Shown: one piece after another, positions 41,963 through 50,486 of the stretch
Layout of the letters: every line of letters starts with the position of its first letter
How positions within the stretch are numbered: the first letter of the stretch is position 1
NCBI RefSeq assembly: GCF_003719825.1
Contig: NZ_RIBS01000002.1
Span: 496,001 to 560,000, forward strand
Length of the DNA: 64,000 nucleotides
Source of the DNA: Montanilutibacter psychrotolerans
Lineage (GTDB): Bacteria; Pseudomonadota; Gammaproteobacteria; Xanthomonadales; Xanthomonadaceae
Reading direction: 5' to 3'
Notes under the pieces: generated by a model
Database searches by the model: none
What the model was told of the DNA's origin: nothing
The model's input: the letters and a program-made list of their open reading frames with translations, nothing else
Position numbers and translations under genes: made by a program

Positions 41963-42457
41963 ATGAAGATGTCCGGAAGTTTTACTCTGATGCTATTGGG
42001 TGCTTCTTATGTTGCTTGGTGCGGCGTCGGGACCGATGTCAAGGCTGCCTCTCGGAAAAGTGATTCCTTGGTGGGCGACAGATCGTCAGGTCGGATATAT
42101 AAATCAACAGAAAGTGAGAGGGCGATTGTTATTCGCCGGGCGGGTGCTGGGTCAGTTCATTTCACCATTCTTGATGGTGCGGTGCCAAGTTCGAAAGTTC
42201 TTGAAGGCTTGGCCACTCGAATCAACGAGGGTCTGGATCCTGACACTGGGGCTGACGTTGATGGTATAGCGTATCCACTGGATACGTATGTTTATAGCGA
42301 GCCGCAATGCTATTTTGAAATCGGGGTCGGCCAATCGCCGGAATTTGATTCAAATCTTGAAGTCAGTAGCTGCGCTTGCCGAGGGGTTGGCAATCAGTCG
42401 TGCCCTTTGGAGGATGGCGTTCTATACATCCGCCAGGAGGGCGTTGGTGGTCTTTGA
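41963..42457 (+). CDS. Orphan secreted protein in toxin island
   Basis: A 164-residue protein with a signal peptide (MKMSGSFTLMLLGASYVAWCGVGTDVKA); the GTG at 41957 is an alternative start but GAGAGGTGG suits ATG 41963. The mature part has four Cys near the C-terminus (ECYFEIGVG..., SSCACRGVGNQSCP), suggesting disulfides. Base composition is visibly AT-richer than the flanking core genes, a sign of acquisition. I do not recognise a family; given the context it is another candidate orphan immunity gene. Confidence 0.6.
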   Translation: MKMSGSFTLMLLGASYVAWCGVGTDVKAASRKSDSLVGDRSSGRIYKSTESERAIVIRRAGAGSVHFTILDGAVPSSKVLEGLATRINEGLDPDTGADVDGIAYPLDTYVYSEPQCYFEIGVGQSPEFDSNLEVSSCACRGVGNQSCPLEDGVLYIRQEGVGGL

Positions 42458-42518
42458 GGATTTCCGAAAAGCCTCAACGCCAAAAAATGTGTCAGTGCAC
42501 AACTCCCGCGGGGTGCCC

Positions 42519-43025
42519 ATGAAACGAGCCTATGTCTATCTCCTGCTGATGCCATTGACGGCCTGTGATGGCGTTGCCCAGAAGGGCATTGTGCCAACTT
42601 CGCAAGAGACTGAAAGCCGCCTCGCATCTCCCTGTGTTGGCGATGGTGCTTGCCAAGTCTCAATGGTAGGCGTCCTTGCAATGCCAAACCTGTTCGACGA
42701 ACGTGAGATTCGGACAGTCGGATATCTCGTTCCTCGCGGTAATGAAACCAGGTTGTACTTGGACAGCGAATCCGCGCGTGAGAATATCCTTGATCGCTCT
42801 GTATTGATGAGGTACGACGATAGATACCCGAGGACTCAGCGGATGTTCTCGGGGCCGGCACGTTACGTTTCAGTTATTGGAGTTTTCTCAGACGAGGCAG
42901 GGCGCAAGGGTCGGTTTCACGAGAATTTTGATGGAGCAGGAACTCTTGCCCCTACTTTTCCGCCATCGGCAATCAAAGGTGCAGACGTGGAGGAGGCTCG
43001 AAAACAATCTCGCCCCTCGGATTGA
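42519..43025 (+). CDS. Orphan lipoprotein in toxin island
   Basis: A 168-residue lipoprotein (MKRAYVYLLLMPLTAC, lipobox LTAC). The mature part includes ASPCVGDGACQVSMVGVLAM and IGVFSDEAGRKGRFHENFDGAGTLAPTF. It resembles the lipoprotein at 39396 in layout and in the C-Q-x-S motif followed by strands of similar spacing, but the identity looks low. AT-rich context. Probably an immunity-type envelope protein without its toxin; function not demonstrated. Confidence 0.6.
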   Translation: MKRAYVYLLLMPLTACDGVAQKGIVPTSQETESRLASPCVGDGACQVSMVGVLAMPNLFDEREIRTVGYLVPRGNETRLYLDSESARENILDRSVLMRYDDRYPRTQRMFSGPARYVSVIGVFSDEAGRKGRFHENFDGAGTLAPTFPPSAIKGADVEEARKQSRPSD

Positions 43026-43130
43026 TGGGGCAGAGAGGTGCCGTAAATTGAAGGGCCGCTACGGGCGTTCCGCTATGTGGCACTTCATCCGCCAGGCTGA
43101 TCAAGCTCTGGAAGCCGAAGTAGCGGTTAA

Positions 43131-43207
43131 TGGGGACGGAGGCAATTAAGCCGCCCGCGTGATATGCAGGGTCAGCGCTCTGCAGGCACTGCCTCCACCG
43201 TCCCCCA
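43131..43207. repeat. Imperfect palindrome, copy 3
   Basis: TGGGGACGGAGGCAATTAAG ... TGCCTCCACCGTCCCCCA, 77 bp. Here it is not followed by an RHS module but, after 12 bp, by a third copy of the 91-bp unit, suggesting a rearranged boundary. Confidence 0.75.
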
Positions 43208-43218
43208 GAGCCTGAAGC

Positions 43219-43390
43219 CGGAAATGGTTCCAGGTTCATTTTCTTTGGCGTTGAGACGCGGGTCTGGGGATTCTCTGGCGATGACTTCGGAGCCCGCTCC
43301 GATGGAGCGGAAGCCTGCCTATCATCAAACTGCATCGGTGATCTCACGGAGTCCTACACGCAGAGAATCGAATCAATGGGGACGGAGGCA
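43219..43390. repeat. Third copy of the 91-bp unit with flank
   Basis: Closely matches 40066-40240, covering the second 91-bp unit, an 80-bp flank (GGAAGCCTGCCTATCATC...) and the left arm of the palindrome (43376-43390). Confidence 0.85.
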
Positions 43391-43395
43391 GACGG

Positions 43396-43446
43396 CGCCT
43401 GACGACGCGCGGTTTCACCGGCCACGAGCACATCGACGGGCTGGCC
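43396..43446 (+). pseudogene. Short fragment of the RHS core joined to a broken palindrome
   Basis: GCGCCTGACGACGCGCGG...CACATCGACGGGCTGG matches the 5' end of the displaced modules but breaks off after 50 bp. The left palindrome arm before it is fused at GGAGGCA-GACGGCG, so the centre and right arm of the palindrome are deleted. Confidence 0.8.
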
Positions 43447-43501
43447 CGCGCGACAGCTGGGCGGAGGCAAGTATGCAAATGGTGTCCGGCAGACCCTTTC
43501 C

Positions 43502-43822
43502 ATGAAAAAAGAACTACTAACGTCGATAGCGGCATTCCTTCTGCTGCTGGCGAGCTCGATGCACGTGCGTTCCACAGAGCCCACCCAGGCGTCCACTGCC
43601 TATGCGAGTGTACAAGCTGACTTTCAGTTGGCTTTGCGTCAATCGATGGACACGCTCTCCCGCAGGAGATTTGTCTTGGAGGGAAAGCGGATCGTGCTGA
43701 CACCAATTCGGCAATACGTTGTGGTTTCCTTTTTAAACATCGAGCCGCAATACGGTGGTCAAGCCCACGTGGTGTATGACGTAGAACTTGGTAGGGTGGT
43801 TCACATAAGGCGCGAGCAGTAG
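43502..43822 (+). CDS. Small secreted protein in toxin island
   Basis: A 106-residue protein with a signal peptide (MKKELLTSIAAFLLLLASSMHVRS). The mature part has a helical segment (ASVQADFQLALRQSMDTLSRRRF) followed by beta strands (KRIVLTPIRQYVVVSFLNIEPQYGGQAHVVYDVELGRVVHI). The start lies 55 bp after the RHS core fragment, so the associated toxin appears to have been lost. No family recognised. Confidence 0.55.
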   Translation: MKKELLTSIAAFLLLLASSMHVRSTEPTQASTAYASVQADFQLALRQSMDTLSRRRFVLEGKRIVLTPIRQYVVVSFLNIEPQYGGQAHVVYDVELGRVVHIRREQ

Positions 43823-43980
43823 CTGAATCAAACTGTGCCATGCAACTTTCTCGGATATCGCGCGATGTTTGGCAGGCTGGGCTTGTGACTGTACCTTGCT
43901 AACAACAATGTTTGGCGGTTTGGGCTTTATGCCCTTCTTCTCGCGGCATCTGAATGTTCATATCTGCGGCAGGTGCTGAA

Positions 43981-44340
43981 ATGAAGATGGCGAACCTTCT
44001 ACTTGTCGTCTGTCTTGGAGTAGCGTTTCCCGCGAGCGGCGGAGATGCGCCTGGCCGCGGGGTGTTGGATGGAAATTATGTCGCAAAGAATGGCCCCTTT
44101 GAGGTTGATCCAGACCCTGAAGATGGAGGTGTGAGGGTTTATATGTCCATCAAGAATGAAGGGGCTCGGGTCATGTATGAAGCTATGGAAGGCCGGGCGA
44201 GCAGCAACTTCTGTGGCGATGGAGATACCTTGGTCAAGCGAGCAGGGAATGTAATTTGCTTCAAGAGCGCTGGTGGCTATGAATGTGTCTTTGCTTTGAA
44301 CATGGATAGCGGTGAGCTTGAAGATGCTGCTGCTTGTTGA
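43981..44340 (+). CDS. Paralogue of the murein-endopeptidase immunity protein, orphan
   Basis: 119 residues, same length and clearly homologous along its whole length to the protein at 41523 (shared G-P-F-E-x-D-P-D-P-E-D, ARxMYEAxEG, NVICFKSAGGYECVFALNM, and the AAAC end). It has a signal peptide (MKMANLLLVVCLGVAFPASG). No MepA-like frame is present upstream; only the short string CATCTGAATGTTCATATC before it recalls the H-x-H end of the toxin tip. Likely an orphan immunity gene kept after toxin loss, or kept for protection against relatives. Confidence 0.7.
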   Translation: MKMANLLLVVCLGVAFPASGGDAPGRGVLDGNYVAKNGPFEVDPDPEDGGVRVYMSIKNEGARVMYEAMEGRASSNFCGDGDTLVKRAGNVICFKSAGGYECVFALNMDSGELEDAAAC

Positions 44341-44424
44341 GACGCGGCGAGCTTCCGCAGTCGCCAGGTCAATGGCCGCCCGGTTCGGGTCAGCGGATTC
44401 AAGCCGTTTTGTGGGCGTTACGCC

Positions 44425-44862
44425 ATGAGAGCTATCGCGGCGGCATTCGTTCTGTACGCCGTATCGGCGACCGCATTGGCGGGCTCAATAAGCACCGGGG
44501 ACTGCACGAAGGCAGATCTAGTCGACTTCAGAGATCGACTGATTCTAGAGAGGGGCCTGACATATTCGCCCTATGCCATTGAAGGGCCGTCAGACAGAGC
44601 CTCGGAAGGTGAGCGAATCGTTGGCCTCTTTGAAGGCGCGACGCTACGCAGGCTGGTAGCTACTTTCGCCGGAGCAGCTGGCTCTCAACGGAGCGTCTAT
44701 CTATTGTGGCCCGACCAAATTGCCGTCAGCGTTTCCGAAGATGGCGCAAGCCCGAAGGTAATCTTCATCTGCGGGATAGATCAGGGTGCTCAGATCGATG
44801 CGGAAGATCGAGCCTTGATTGACGATTTGAATTATGCGAGGCGTAGAGTTAAAGCGCCGTAG
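44425..44862 (+). CDS. Small secreted protein in toxin island
   Basis: A 145-residue protein with a signal peptide (MRAIAAAFVLYAVSATALAGS). The mature part has ISTGDCTKADLVDFRDRLILERGLTYSP, then strands (IVGLFEGATLRRLVATFAG, RSVYLLWPDQIAVSVSEDG, KVIFICGIDQG) with a Cys pair. It lies between the orphan immunity paralogue and a fragment of the first immunity gene. Unknown family; candidate immunity or effector-associated protein by context. Confidence 0.55.
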   Translation: MRAIAAAFVLYAVSATALAGSISTGDCTKADLVDFRDRLILERGLTYSPYAIEGPSDRASEGERIVGLFEGATLRRLVATFAGAAGSQRSVYLLWPDQIAVSVSEDGASPKVIFICGIDQGAQIDAEDRALIDDLNYARRRVKAP

Positions 44863-44880
44863 GGCTTTCAGTACGGCATC

Positions 44881-44996
44881 AATCTGACCCCGGTGAGCCT
44901 TGGAGGAGCAGATTTCAGCGGTCTCAGTCTTGTCTGTACAACCCTACCAATGGCTCACTTGGTGAGGTCATGGGTATGACGTTTCCTGGGCCCCCC
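44881..44996 (+). pseudogene. Fragment of the rhs immunity gene
   Basis: Matches positions 37350-37470 of the first immunity gene (AATCTGACCCCG...CTTGGAGGAGCAGATTTCAGCGG...) over about 115 bp with substitutions and small indels that break the frame. It marks the end of the toxin island. Confidence 0.8.
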
Positions 44997-45167
44997 GGTC
45001 GAGGCAGCTGGGCGATTGCGCCGATGAAGCGGCATTCGTCGCGCGGGCGGAATCTTGGTTCGCGCGGGCAAGAACGCTTTCCCATGTTGGAAGACCAGGC
45101 ACACGCCGAACAGGCGGGTTCGTCACAAATGCGCCGTACCCCGTGGAGGCCAGCGCGCTTCCCAGCG

Positions 45168-45941
45168 CTAGCCGCCGCGCAGCGCCGCAACCACCTCACC
45201 GATGGACTGCGCTTGCGGGACGGCGATCTGTGCGGCGACGCCGACCAGGGCGATGAACACCAGCACCAGCACGAAGGGGACGATGGTGTGGCGGATCGCG
45301 GTCTGCCACCAGTTGTTGGCGTCGATGCGTTTGAGGCGGCGGTACAGGCCGCCGGCGATGGCGGCGTCGAGCAGCAGGTCGGCCATCAGGGTTGGTGCGA
45401 TCCAGACCACCCACAGCATCGCGGCGCCGCCGGCCAGAGCGGCGGCGATGGCGATGATCACGGCTCCGGCCTCCTCGGCATCGGCGATGGCGGTGACAGG
45501 GGAGACGTCGAGATTGTCGGCACCCACGTCGAGTGGCGCCGGTTGGAACCCGGCATCGGTGCTGGTGAACGATGCGGACGCGCCGGCGCCACCGGACTGT
45601 CCGCCGCCGCCAACGTGCCCGATCGGCGATGGGGCGGGAGTCTCGCCGGCCCATCCGGAATCCACCAGATCGATCCAGTTGGAGCGTCGCCAGTGCAGCC
45701 AGATACCAAGCACCACCAGGAACACCAGGTAGGCGATGCCGGTGGTGAGTGCGTAGCGCAGCCACAGGGTGGTGAGTCCGCTTTCGCGAAGGACGTACGA
45801 GGCCAGGAAGCCGGCCAGCGCGGTCAGGATCACCATCAGGCTCATCTGCAGTCGCGGCCACTCCTGCCGTTGCAGGCGCAGGCGGATGGCGGCCAGCGCG
45901 CCGGATCGCGTGATGGTGGACGATGCCGGGGATCGGTTCAT
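45168..45941 (-). CDS. Membrane protein of unknown function
   Basis: A 257-residue membrane protein with two N-terminal helices (MSLMVILTALAGFLASYVL, LRYALTTGIAYLVFLVVLGIWL), a Gly/Ser/Thr-rich low-complexity middle segment, and further hydrophobic helices toward the C-terminus (AGAVIIAIAAALAGGAAMLWVVWIAP, TIVPFVLVLVFIALVGVAAQIAV). Start taken at 45941 (MNRSPAS); ATG 45968 is an alternative. No catalytic motif recognised. It is convergent with the toxin island and appears to be core genome. Confidence 0.65.
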   Translation of the reverse strand: MNRSPASSTITRSGALAAIRLRLQRQEWPRLQMSLMVILTALAGFLASYVLRESGLTTLWLRYALTTGIAYLVFLVVLGIWLHWRRSNWIDLVDSGWAGETPAPSPIGHVGGGGQSGGAGASASFTSTDAGFQPAPLDVGADNLDVSPVTAIADAEEAGAVIIAIAAALAGGAAMLWVVWIAPTLMADLLLDAAIAGGLYRRLKRIDANNWWQTAIRHTIVPFVLVLVFIALVGVAAQIAVPQAQSIGEVVAALRGG

Positions 45942-46098
45942 TCGGAAGAGCTCATCGCGGCGTGGCATCGGGGCGAGGGCCAGTTCTTGCCCGCGCGCCG
46001 CCGCCATGCGCGGGTTGCGCACCTGGCGAGCGCATCGCAGGGAGGTGTGGTGCCAGAGGGACGGCGGTGCCGATGTGCACCGCCGTCGAATCCTGCCT

Positions 46099-46578
46099 TC
46101 AGGCCAGCTGTTCGAGCATGAAGTCGGCACTGGAAACGCGGAATTCGCCCGGCGCTTCGACGTGCAGCTGACGTACCACGCCGTCCTCGGCGTACAGCGC
46201 GAAGCGCTTCGCGCGCGTGCCCATGCCGTAGGCGCTGGCATCGAGCTCCAGGCCCAGCGCGCGGGTGAACTCGCCATTGCCGTCGGCCAGCATCAACAGG
46301 CCGTCGGGCACGTTCTGGCTCTGCCCCCAGGCCTGCATCACGAAGGGGTCGTTGACCGACAGGCAGGCAACGTCGATGCCCTTGCTGCGGAACGCGTCGA
46401 AGTGTTCGACGTAACCCGGCAGGTGCCGCTCGGAGCAGGTGGGCGTGAATGCGCCCGGCACCGCGAACAGCACGACCTTGCCGTCGCCGAACAGGGTGAG
46501 GGTATCGACGGTCTCGACGCCTTCGCGGATGCGCTGCAGCGGGACTTCGGGCAACTTGTCGCCGACCTGGATGGTCAT
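46099..46578 (-). CDS. Peroxiredoxin, Prx5/AhpE-like type
   Basis: A 159-residue atypical 2-Cys peroxiredoxin. The peroxidatic Cys48 is in PGAFTPTC (P-G-A-F-T-P-x-C signature of the Prx5 group), and Cys72 in DVACLSVND is a candidate second cysteine. It reduces hydroperoxides with thioredoxin or glutaredoxin. No fused glutaredoxin domain. The start at 46578 has a GGAGAAAG ribosome site upstream. Divergent from the cbpA-like gene. Confidence 0.92.
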   Translation of the reverse strand: MTIQVGDKLPEVPLQRIREGVETVDTLTLFGDGKVVLFAVPGAFTPTCSERHLPGYVEHFDAFRSKGIDVACLSVNDPFVMQAWGQSQNVPDGLLMLADGNGEFTRALGLELDASAYGMGTRAKRFALYAEDGVVRQLHVEAPGEFRVSSADFMLEQLA

Positions 46579-46803
46579 GGGGCTTTCTCCTTGTGGGGGC
46601 CGTAGTCTAGGCGGGCAGCATGCACCAGTGCGATGACGAAGCGCGTCAAGCGCGGCGTTGTGATTGCCCCGCGGCGCGAAAGGTTCGCGCAACGACTTGA
46701 AATCGACGCCGCGACTGCCATCCTGTCGGCCCTCGCGCGTGCGGGGCGATTTTGAACGCACCACCCAAAGCACCACCGACATCACTGCCCGGGAAAACCG
46801 CCG

Positions 46804-47718
46804 ATGCAATTCAAGGATTACTACCAGACGCTCGGCGTGGAAGCCGGTGCCGGAGAAGCGGAGATCAAGACCGCGTACCGGCGCCTGGCGCGCAAATTCC
46901 ATCCCGACGTCAGCAAGGAAGCGGGTGCGGAGGAGAAGTTCAAGGCGATCAACGAAGCCTACGAAGCGCTGCGCGACCCCGAGAAGCGCAAGGCGTACGA
47001 CCAGCTGCGCTCGCGCGGGTACCGGCCGGGCGATGAAGTGCATCCGCCGCCGGGCGGTTTTGGCGGTGGCTTCGGTGGCGTCGACTTCGAGGAGATCTTC
47101 GCTGGTGGCGGTGCCGGTGGTGGCTTCAGTGACTTCTTCGAAAGCATGTTCGGCCGGGGCCGGGCTCGCGCCGGCGGCGCTGGGCCGGGATTCGGCCAGC
47201 CGCAATCGCCGCCGCGCGGCGACACCCGCGCCAAGCTGGCCGTGTCGCTGGAGACGGTGTTTTCCGGCAGCAACGTGCACATCAACGTCAACAACAAGAC
47301 GCTCGACGTGCGCGTCCCCAAGGGGATTCGTCCCGGCCAGATGATCCGCCTGATGGGGCAGGGCACGCACGGCGACCTGTTGCTGGAGATCGAGTACGCC
47401 GCCCATCCCCAGTTCGAGGTGGACGGGCGCAACGTCATCCACGTGCTGGCCTTGGCGCCGTGGGAAGCCGCGCTGGGCGCGACGGTCAGCGTGCCGACCC
47501 TGGGCGGCGCGGTCGAGCTCAAGATTCCGGCGGCATCCGAGGCGGGACGCAAGCTGCGCCTGCGTGGGCGGGGCCTGCCCGCGGACGCCAGTGGCAAGTT
47601 GCCGGCTGGCGACCAGATCGTCGAGCTGGAAATTCTGGCCCCGCGCCCGCAGTCGGAGGCGCAGCGCGAGGCGTATCAAACCCTGGCCGAGGCATTTGCC
47701 GGCGAATGGCGTGCCTGA
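46804..47718 (+). CDS. cbpA: CbpA-like DnaJ family co-chaperone
   Basis: A 304-residue type II J-domain protein: J domain at residues 1-70 with HPD at 33-35, a Gly/Phe-rich linker at 75-130, and C-terminal substrate-binding and dimerisation domains without the Cys-rich zinc region, as in CbpA. It stimulates DnaK ATPase. In E. coli CbpA also binds DNA and is inhibited by CbpM, but no cbpM gene is nearby. The start is at ATG 46804. Confidence 0.9.
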   Translation: MQFKDYYQTLGVEAGAGEAEIKTAYRRLARKFHPDVSKEAGAEEKFKAINEAYEALRDPEKRKAYDQLRSRGYRPGDEVHPPPGGFGGGFGGVDFEEIFAGGGAGGGFSDFFESMFGRGRARAGGAGPGFGQPQSPPRGDTRAKLAVSLETVFSGSNVHINVNNKTLDVRVPKGIRPGQMIRLMGQGTHGDLLLEIEYAAHPQFEVDGRNVIHVLALAPWEAALGATVSVPTLGGAVELKIPAASEAGRKLRLRGRGLPADASGKLPAGDQIVELEILAPRPQSEAQREAYQTLAEAFAGEWRA

Positions 47719-47760
47719 AGGGTCCGGTCGGCGGCGATGACGTCGCCGACCCGTCGCAGG

Positions 47761-48126
47761 TCAGTGCGGCAACAGCTCGGTGATCAGCGCCGACAGATCG
47801 GTCTCGCTGAAGGGCTTGGTGATGTAGGCCTTGGCGCCCTGGCGCATGCCCCACATCTTGTCGGTTTCCTGGTCCTTGGTGGTCACCAGCACGATCGGGA
47901 TGTGCTTGGTGGTCGCTTCGCGGCTGATCGAGCGCGTGGCCTGGAAGCCGTTGAGGTTGGGCATCACCACATCCATGAGGATCAGGTCGGGCAGTTCGCG
48001 CTTCGCGGCCTCGACGCCGGCGGCGCCGTCTTCCGCGGTCAGCGGTTCGTGACCAAGTTTTTCGACGATGCGGCGAATGCCCATCAGCTGGGACGGCGAG
48101 TCGTCGACGATAAGGATGCGGGCCAT
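47761..48126 (-). CDS. pilH: PilH-like single-domain response regulator
   Basis: A 121-residue CheY-like receiver with Asp8/Asp9, phosphoacceptor Asp52 (LILMDVVMPNLNGFQATR) and Lys104 in YITKPFS. The wording (DDSPSQLMGIRRIVEKLGHEPLTAEDG, TTKHIPIVLVTTKDQETDKMWGMRQGAKAYITKPF) matches PilH of the Pil-Chp twitching motility pathway, although the pilG-pilI-pilJ genes are not adjacent. Convergent with cbpA, 42 bp apart. Confidence 0.82.
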   Translation of the reverse strand: MARILIVDDSPSQLMGIRRIVEKLGHEPLTAEDGAAGVEAAKRELPDLILMDVVMPNLNGFQATRSISREATTKHIPIVLVTTKDQETDKMWGMRQGAKAYITKPFSETDLSALITELLPH

Positions 48127-48271
48127 TTGGGTTCCCCTGGGAGTCCGGGCGATTGTAGCGGCGGCCCGCGAGGTCGCAAGCCGCGAAAGGGTGGCGGCAG
48201 CGCGCTAGGTCGTAAGCGGCCGATGGTCGGTAGGGGCGTGGTGGTGGTGGCGCGATCGCACGCGGGCGAAA

Positions 48272-49264
48272 TCAGAAGCTGACGAGGGTGCGGCCGACCG
48301 AACCGCCGGCGAGCATGCGCGGGAACACCGTCGGCAGATCCGCCAGGCCGACCTCGCGGGTGCAGATCCGATCCAGGTGTGCCGGCTTCCAGTCGCTGGC
48401 CAGGTGTTGCCAGACCTGCTCGCGCAGGTCGCGTGCGGTTCCGGCCGAGGCCACGCCCAGCAACGAGACGCCGCGGATGATGAACGGCATGACCGTGGCG
48501 TCCAGTGCGTGGCTGGCGGCCAGGCCAGCGCTGGCGACATTGCCGTATGGCGCGGTCTGCGCCAGCAGGCTGGCCAGCATGGGACCGCCGACGTTGTCGA
48601 GGCCACCACCGAAACGCGCTGTTTCCATCGGACGCTGGGTCGACAGGGCGTCGCGACCCAGCACCTGGCCGGCGCCGATCGCCTTGAGGTAGTCGGCATG
48701 CTCGGGTTTGCCGCTGATGGCATGCACCTCGAAGCCGGCGCGGCTGAAGATGTCGACCGCCAACGACCCCACGCCGCCGGTCGCGCCGGTCACCGCCAAC
48801 GGACCCAGGTCGGCGGTCTGGCGGTTGTCGCGCATGCGCAGCAGGGCCAGCCCGGCGGTGAAGCCGGCCGTGCCGAGGATCATGCTCTCGCGCAGCGTGA
48901 GCCCGGCGGGCAGGGCGATCACCCATTGCGCGGGAAGTCGCACGTACTCGGAGTAGCCGCCGTCGCGGGTTTCGCTGAGGCCGCAGCCGGTGACCAGCAC
49001 CGCATCGCCCTCGCGGAAGGTCGGGTCGCTGGAGGCCACCACGTGGCCGGCCACGTCGATGCCGCCCACCAGCGGGAAACGGCGCAGGATCTTGCCCTCG
49101 CCGGTGCCGGCCAGCGCGTCCTTGAAGTTGATCGACGAATGCACGGCCCGGATCACCACCTCGCCGGGCGAGAGGTCGTCGACCGTCAGCGCTTCGACGC
49201 CGCTGCGGTATCCCTGGGCGTCGTTGTGGATTCGGAAGGCCTGGAAAGTTCCGGTGGGGCTCAT
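48272..49264 (-). CDS. Acrylyl-CoA reductase/YhdH-like zinc-independent quinone oxidoreductase
   Basis: A 330-residue medium-chain dehydrogenase/reductase: GroES-like N-terminal domain (SSINFKDALAGTGEGKILRRFPLVGGIDVAGHVVASSD) and an NADPH-binding domain with VTGATGGVGSLAVDIF. The sequence matches the YhdH/AcuI subfamily, reducing acrylyl-CoA or related electrophilic substrates with NADPH. It lacks structural zinc cysteines. It begins 13 bp after the threonine-aldolase-like gene, so it may be the third gene of a minus-strand operon from 51499. Confidence 0.88.
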   Translation of the reverse strand: MSPTGTFQAFRIHNDAQGYRSGVEALTVDDLSPGEVVIRAVHSSINFKDALAGTGEGKILRRFPLVGGIDVAGHVVASSDPTFREGDAVLVTGCGLSETRDGGYSEYVRLPAQWVIALPAGLTLRESMILGTAGFTAGLALLRMRDNRQTADLGPLAVTGATGGVGSLAVDIFSRAGFEVHAISGKPEHADYLKAIGAGQVLGRDALSTQRPMETARFGGGLDNVGGPMLASLLAQTAPYGNVASAGLAASHALDATVMPFIIRGVSLLGVASAGTARDLREQVWQHLASDWKPAHLDRICTREVGLADLPTVFPRMLAGGSVGRTLVSF

Positions 49265-49277
49265 GGGGTGCTCGCTG

Positions 49278-50486
49278 TCAGCCGTTCATTGCGTCGAAGA
49301 AGATCCGCGCCAGAGCGTCCGGTGCCATCCGCGTGATCGTGGGGTTCACTTCCATGGAAAATTCGCCGGAGTCGGGACGGACGTTTCCCGGAATGATCAC
49401 GCCCCGCCGTTTCAGCCGTTCGCCAAGCACGGCCGGTTCGACTCCCGTGGCGGAGAGGAAAAACCGGCTTGTGCCGTTGGGCACGTGTCGGATCTTGAAT
49501 CGCGCGTCGGACCGCAGGAGCGCAATGAACCGATCGGCAGACTGCCACGCCTGCGCGTAGTCGCGTTCGTAATGCTCCAGATACCGCTCGACGGGCGCAA
49601 CATCGGGCCACGCATGGGGCAGGGACCCGCCGAACATCCGGCGCGTGTGATAGAGGCCCTCGATGAATTCGGCATCGCCTGCAAGGATTGCGCCCGACAT
49701 GCCGTTGAAGTGCTTCCACAGCGACACGAACACCGTGTCGAAGAGCGCGGCATGTTCGCGCACGCTGCGGCCCGAATGCCGGGGCAGGTTGAACATCCGC
49801 GCGCCATCCAGGTGGAGGCGGATACCTCGTTCCCGTGCGTAGCCGCACACCCGCTGCAGCTCGTCGAAATCGACCATCTGATGGTCGCGCCGCCTGACCG
49901 GACTCTCGATGGAGAGCACGCCGACCTTCGTTTCCACGCGGCCACTGGCCGAACGCTCGACCCAGTGCTTGAGTTCGTCCAGTGTGATCGTGCTTTCGCC
50001 CGCCGCCAGCGGCACCAGGTTCAATCCGCTGAGCGTGCTCGCGCAGTCGCCGCTGTCGTTGTAGAAGTGGCTCTCGGCCTGCACCAGCACGCGACGATCG
50101 CTGCCCGCGAGCGTTCTGATCGCAATGTGATTGGCGAGCGTTCCAGTGGGCACGAACATCGCGGCCTGCTTCCCGAGCCGCTCGGCGAACCGGCGTTCGA
50201 GCTTCTCGATCAGCCCGCCCCGGGAATACCCGTCGGCTTCCACCGCGCCGGCCATGACGGCCTCATGCAGCCGCGTGGCGTACTCGCGGGGGTTCAGCCC
50301 GAGGCCGTCGGTGGTGAAGTCGACGCGCGAGAACAACGCTGGCGACGAGACGGTGGCGCCATCGGGATCGGTAGCCTGCGCTGCGGCGGGCAGGAGCGAC
50401 ACCGTGGCGGCCAATCCACTGGCCGCCAGGAACCGGCGGCGATCCAGGTCCGGCGTCGTCAAGGCTTTCGCGGGGGGCGGGGTCAT
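49278..50486 (-). CDS. Tat-exported threonine aldolase/beta-eliminating lyase family protein
   Basis: A 402-residue PLP-dependent enzyme. The N-terminus carries a twin-arginine signal (D-R-R-R-F-L-A-A-S followed by GLAATVSLLPAAAQA). The catalytic part matches low-specificity threonine aldolases: FVPTGTLANHIAIR, IRLHLDGARMFN (Asp for PLP) and SLWKHFNGMSGAIL, where the Lys fits the Schiff base. Family enzymes cleave threonine to glycine and acetaldehyde or tryptophan-like substrates; Tat export of a folded PLP enzyme is unusual. The ATG overlaps the stop of the upstream gene. Confidence 0.82.
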   Translation of the reverse strand: MTPPPAKALTTPDLDRRRFLAASGLAATVSLLPAAAQATDPDGATVSSPALFSRVDFTTDGLGLNPREYATRLHEAVMAGAVEADGYSRGGLIEKLERRFAERLGKQAAMFVPTGTLANHIAIRTLAGSDRRVLVQAESHFYNDSGDCASTLSGLNLVPLAAGESTITLDELKHWVERSASGRVETKVGVLSIESPVRRRDHQMVDFDELQRVCGYARERGIRLHLDGARMFNLPRHSGRSVREHAALFDTVFVSLWKHFNGMSGAILAGDAEFIEGLYHTRRMFGGSLPHAWPDVAPVERYLEHYERDYAQAWQSADRFIALLRSDARFKIRHVPNGTSRFFLSATGVEPAVLGERLKRRGVIIPGNVRPDSGEFSMEVNPTITRMAPDALARIFFDAMNG

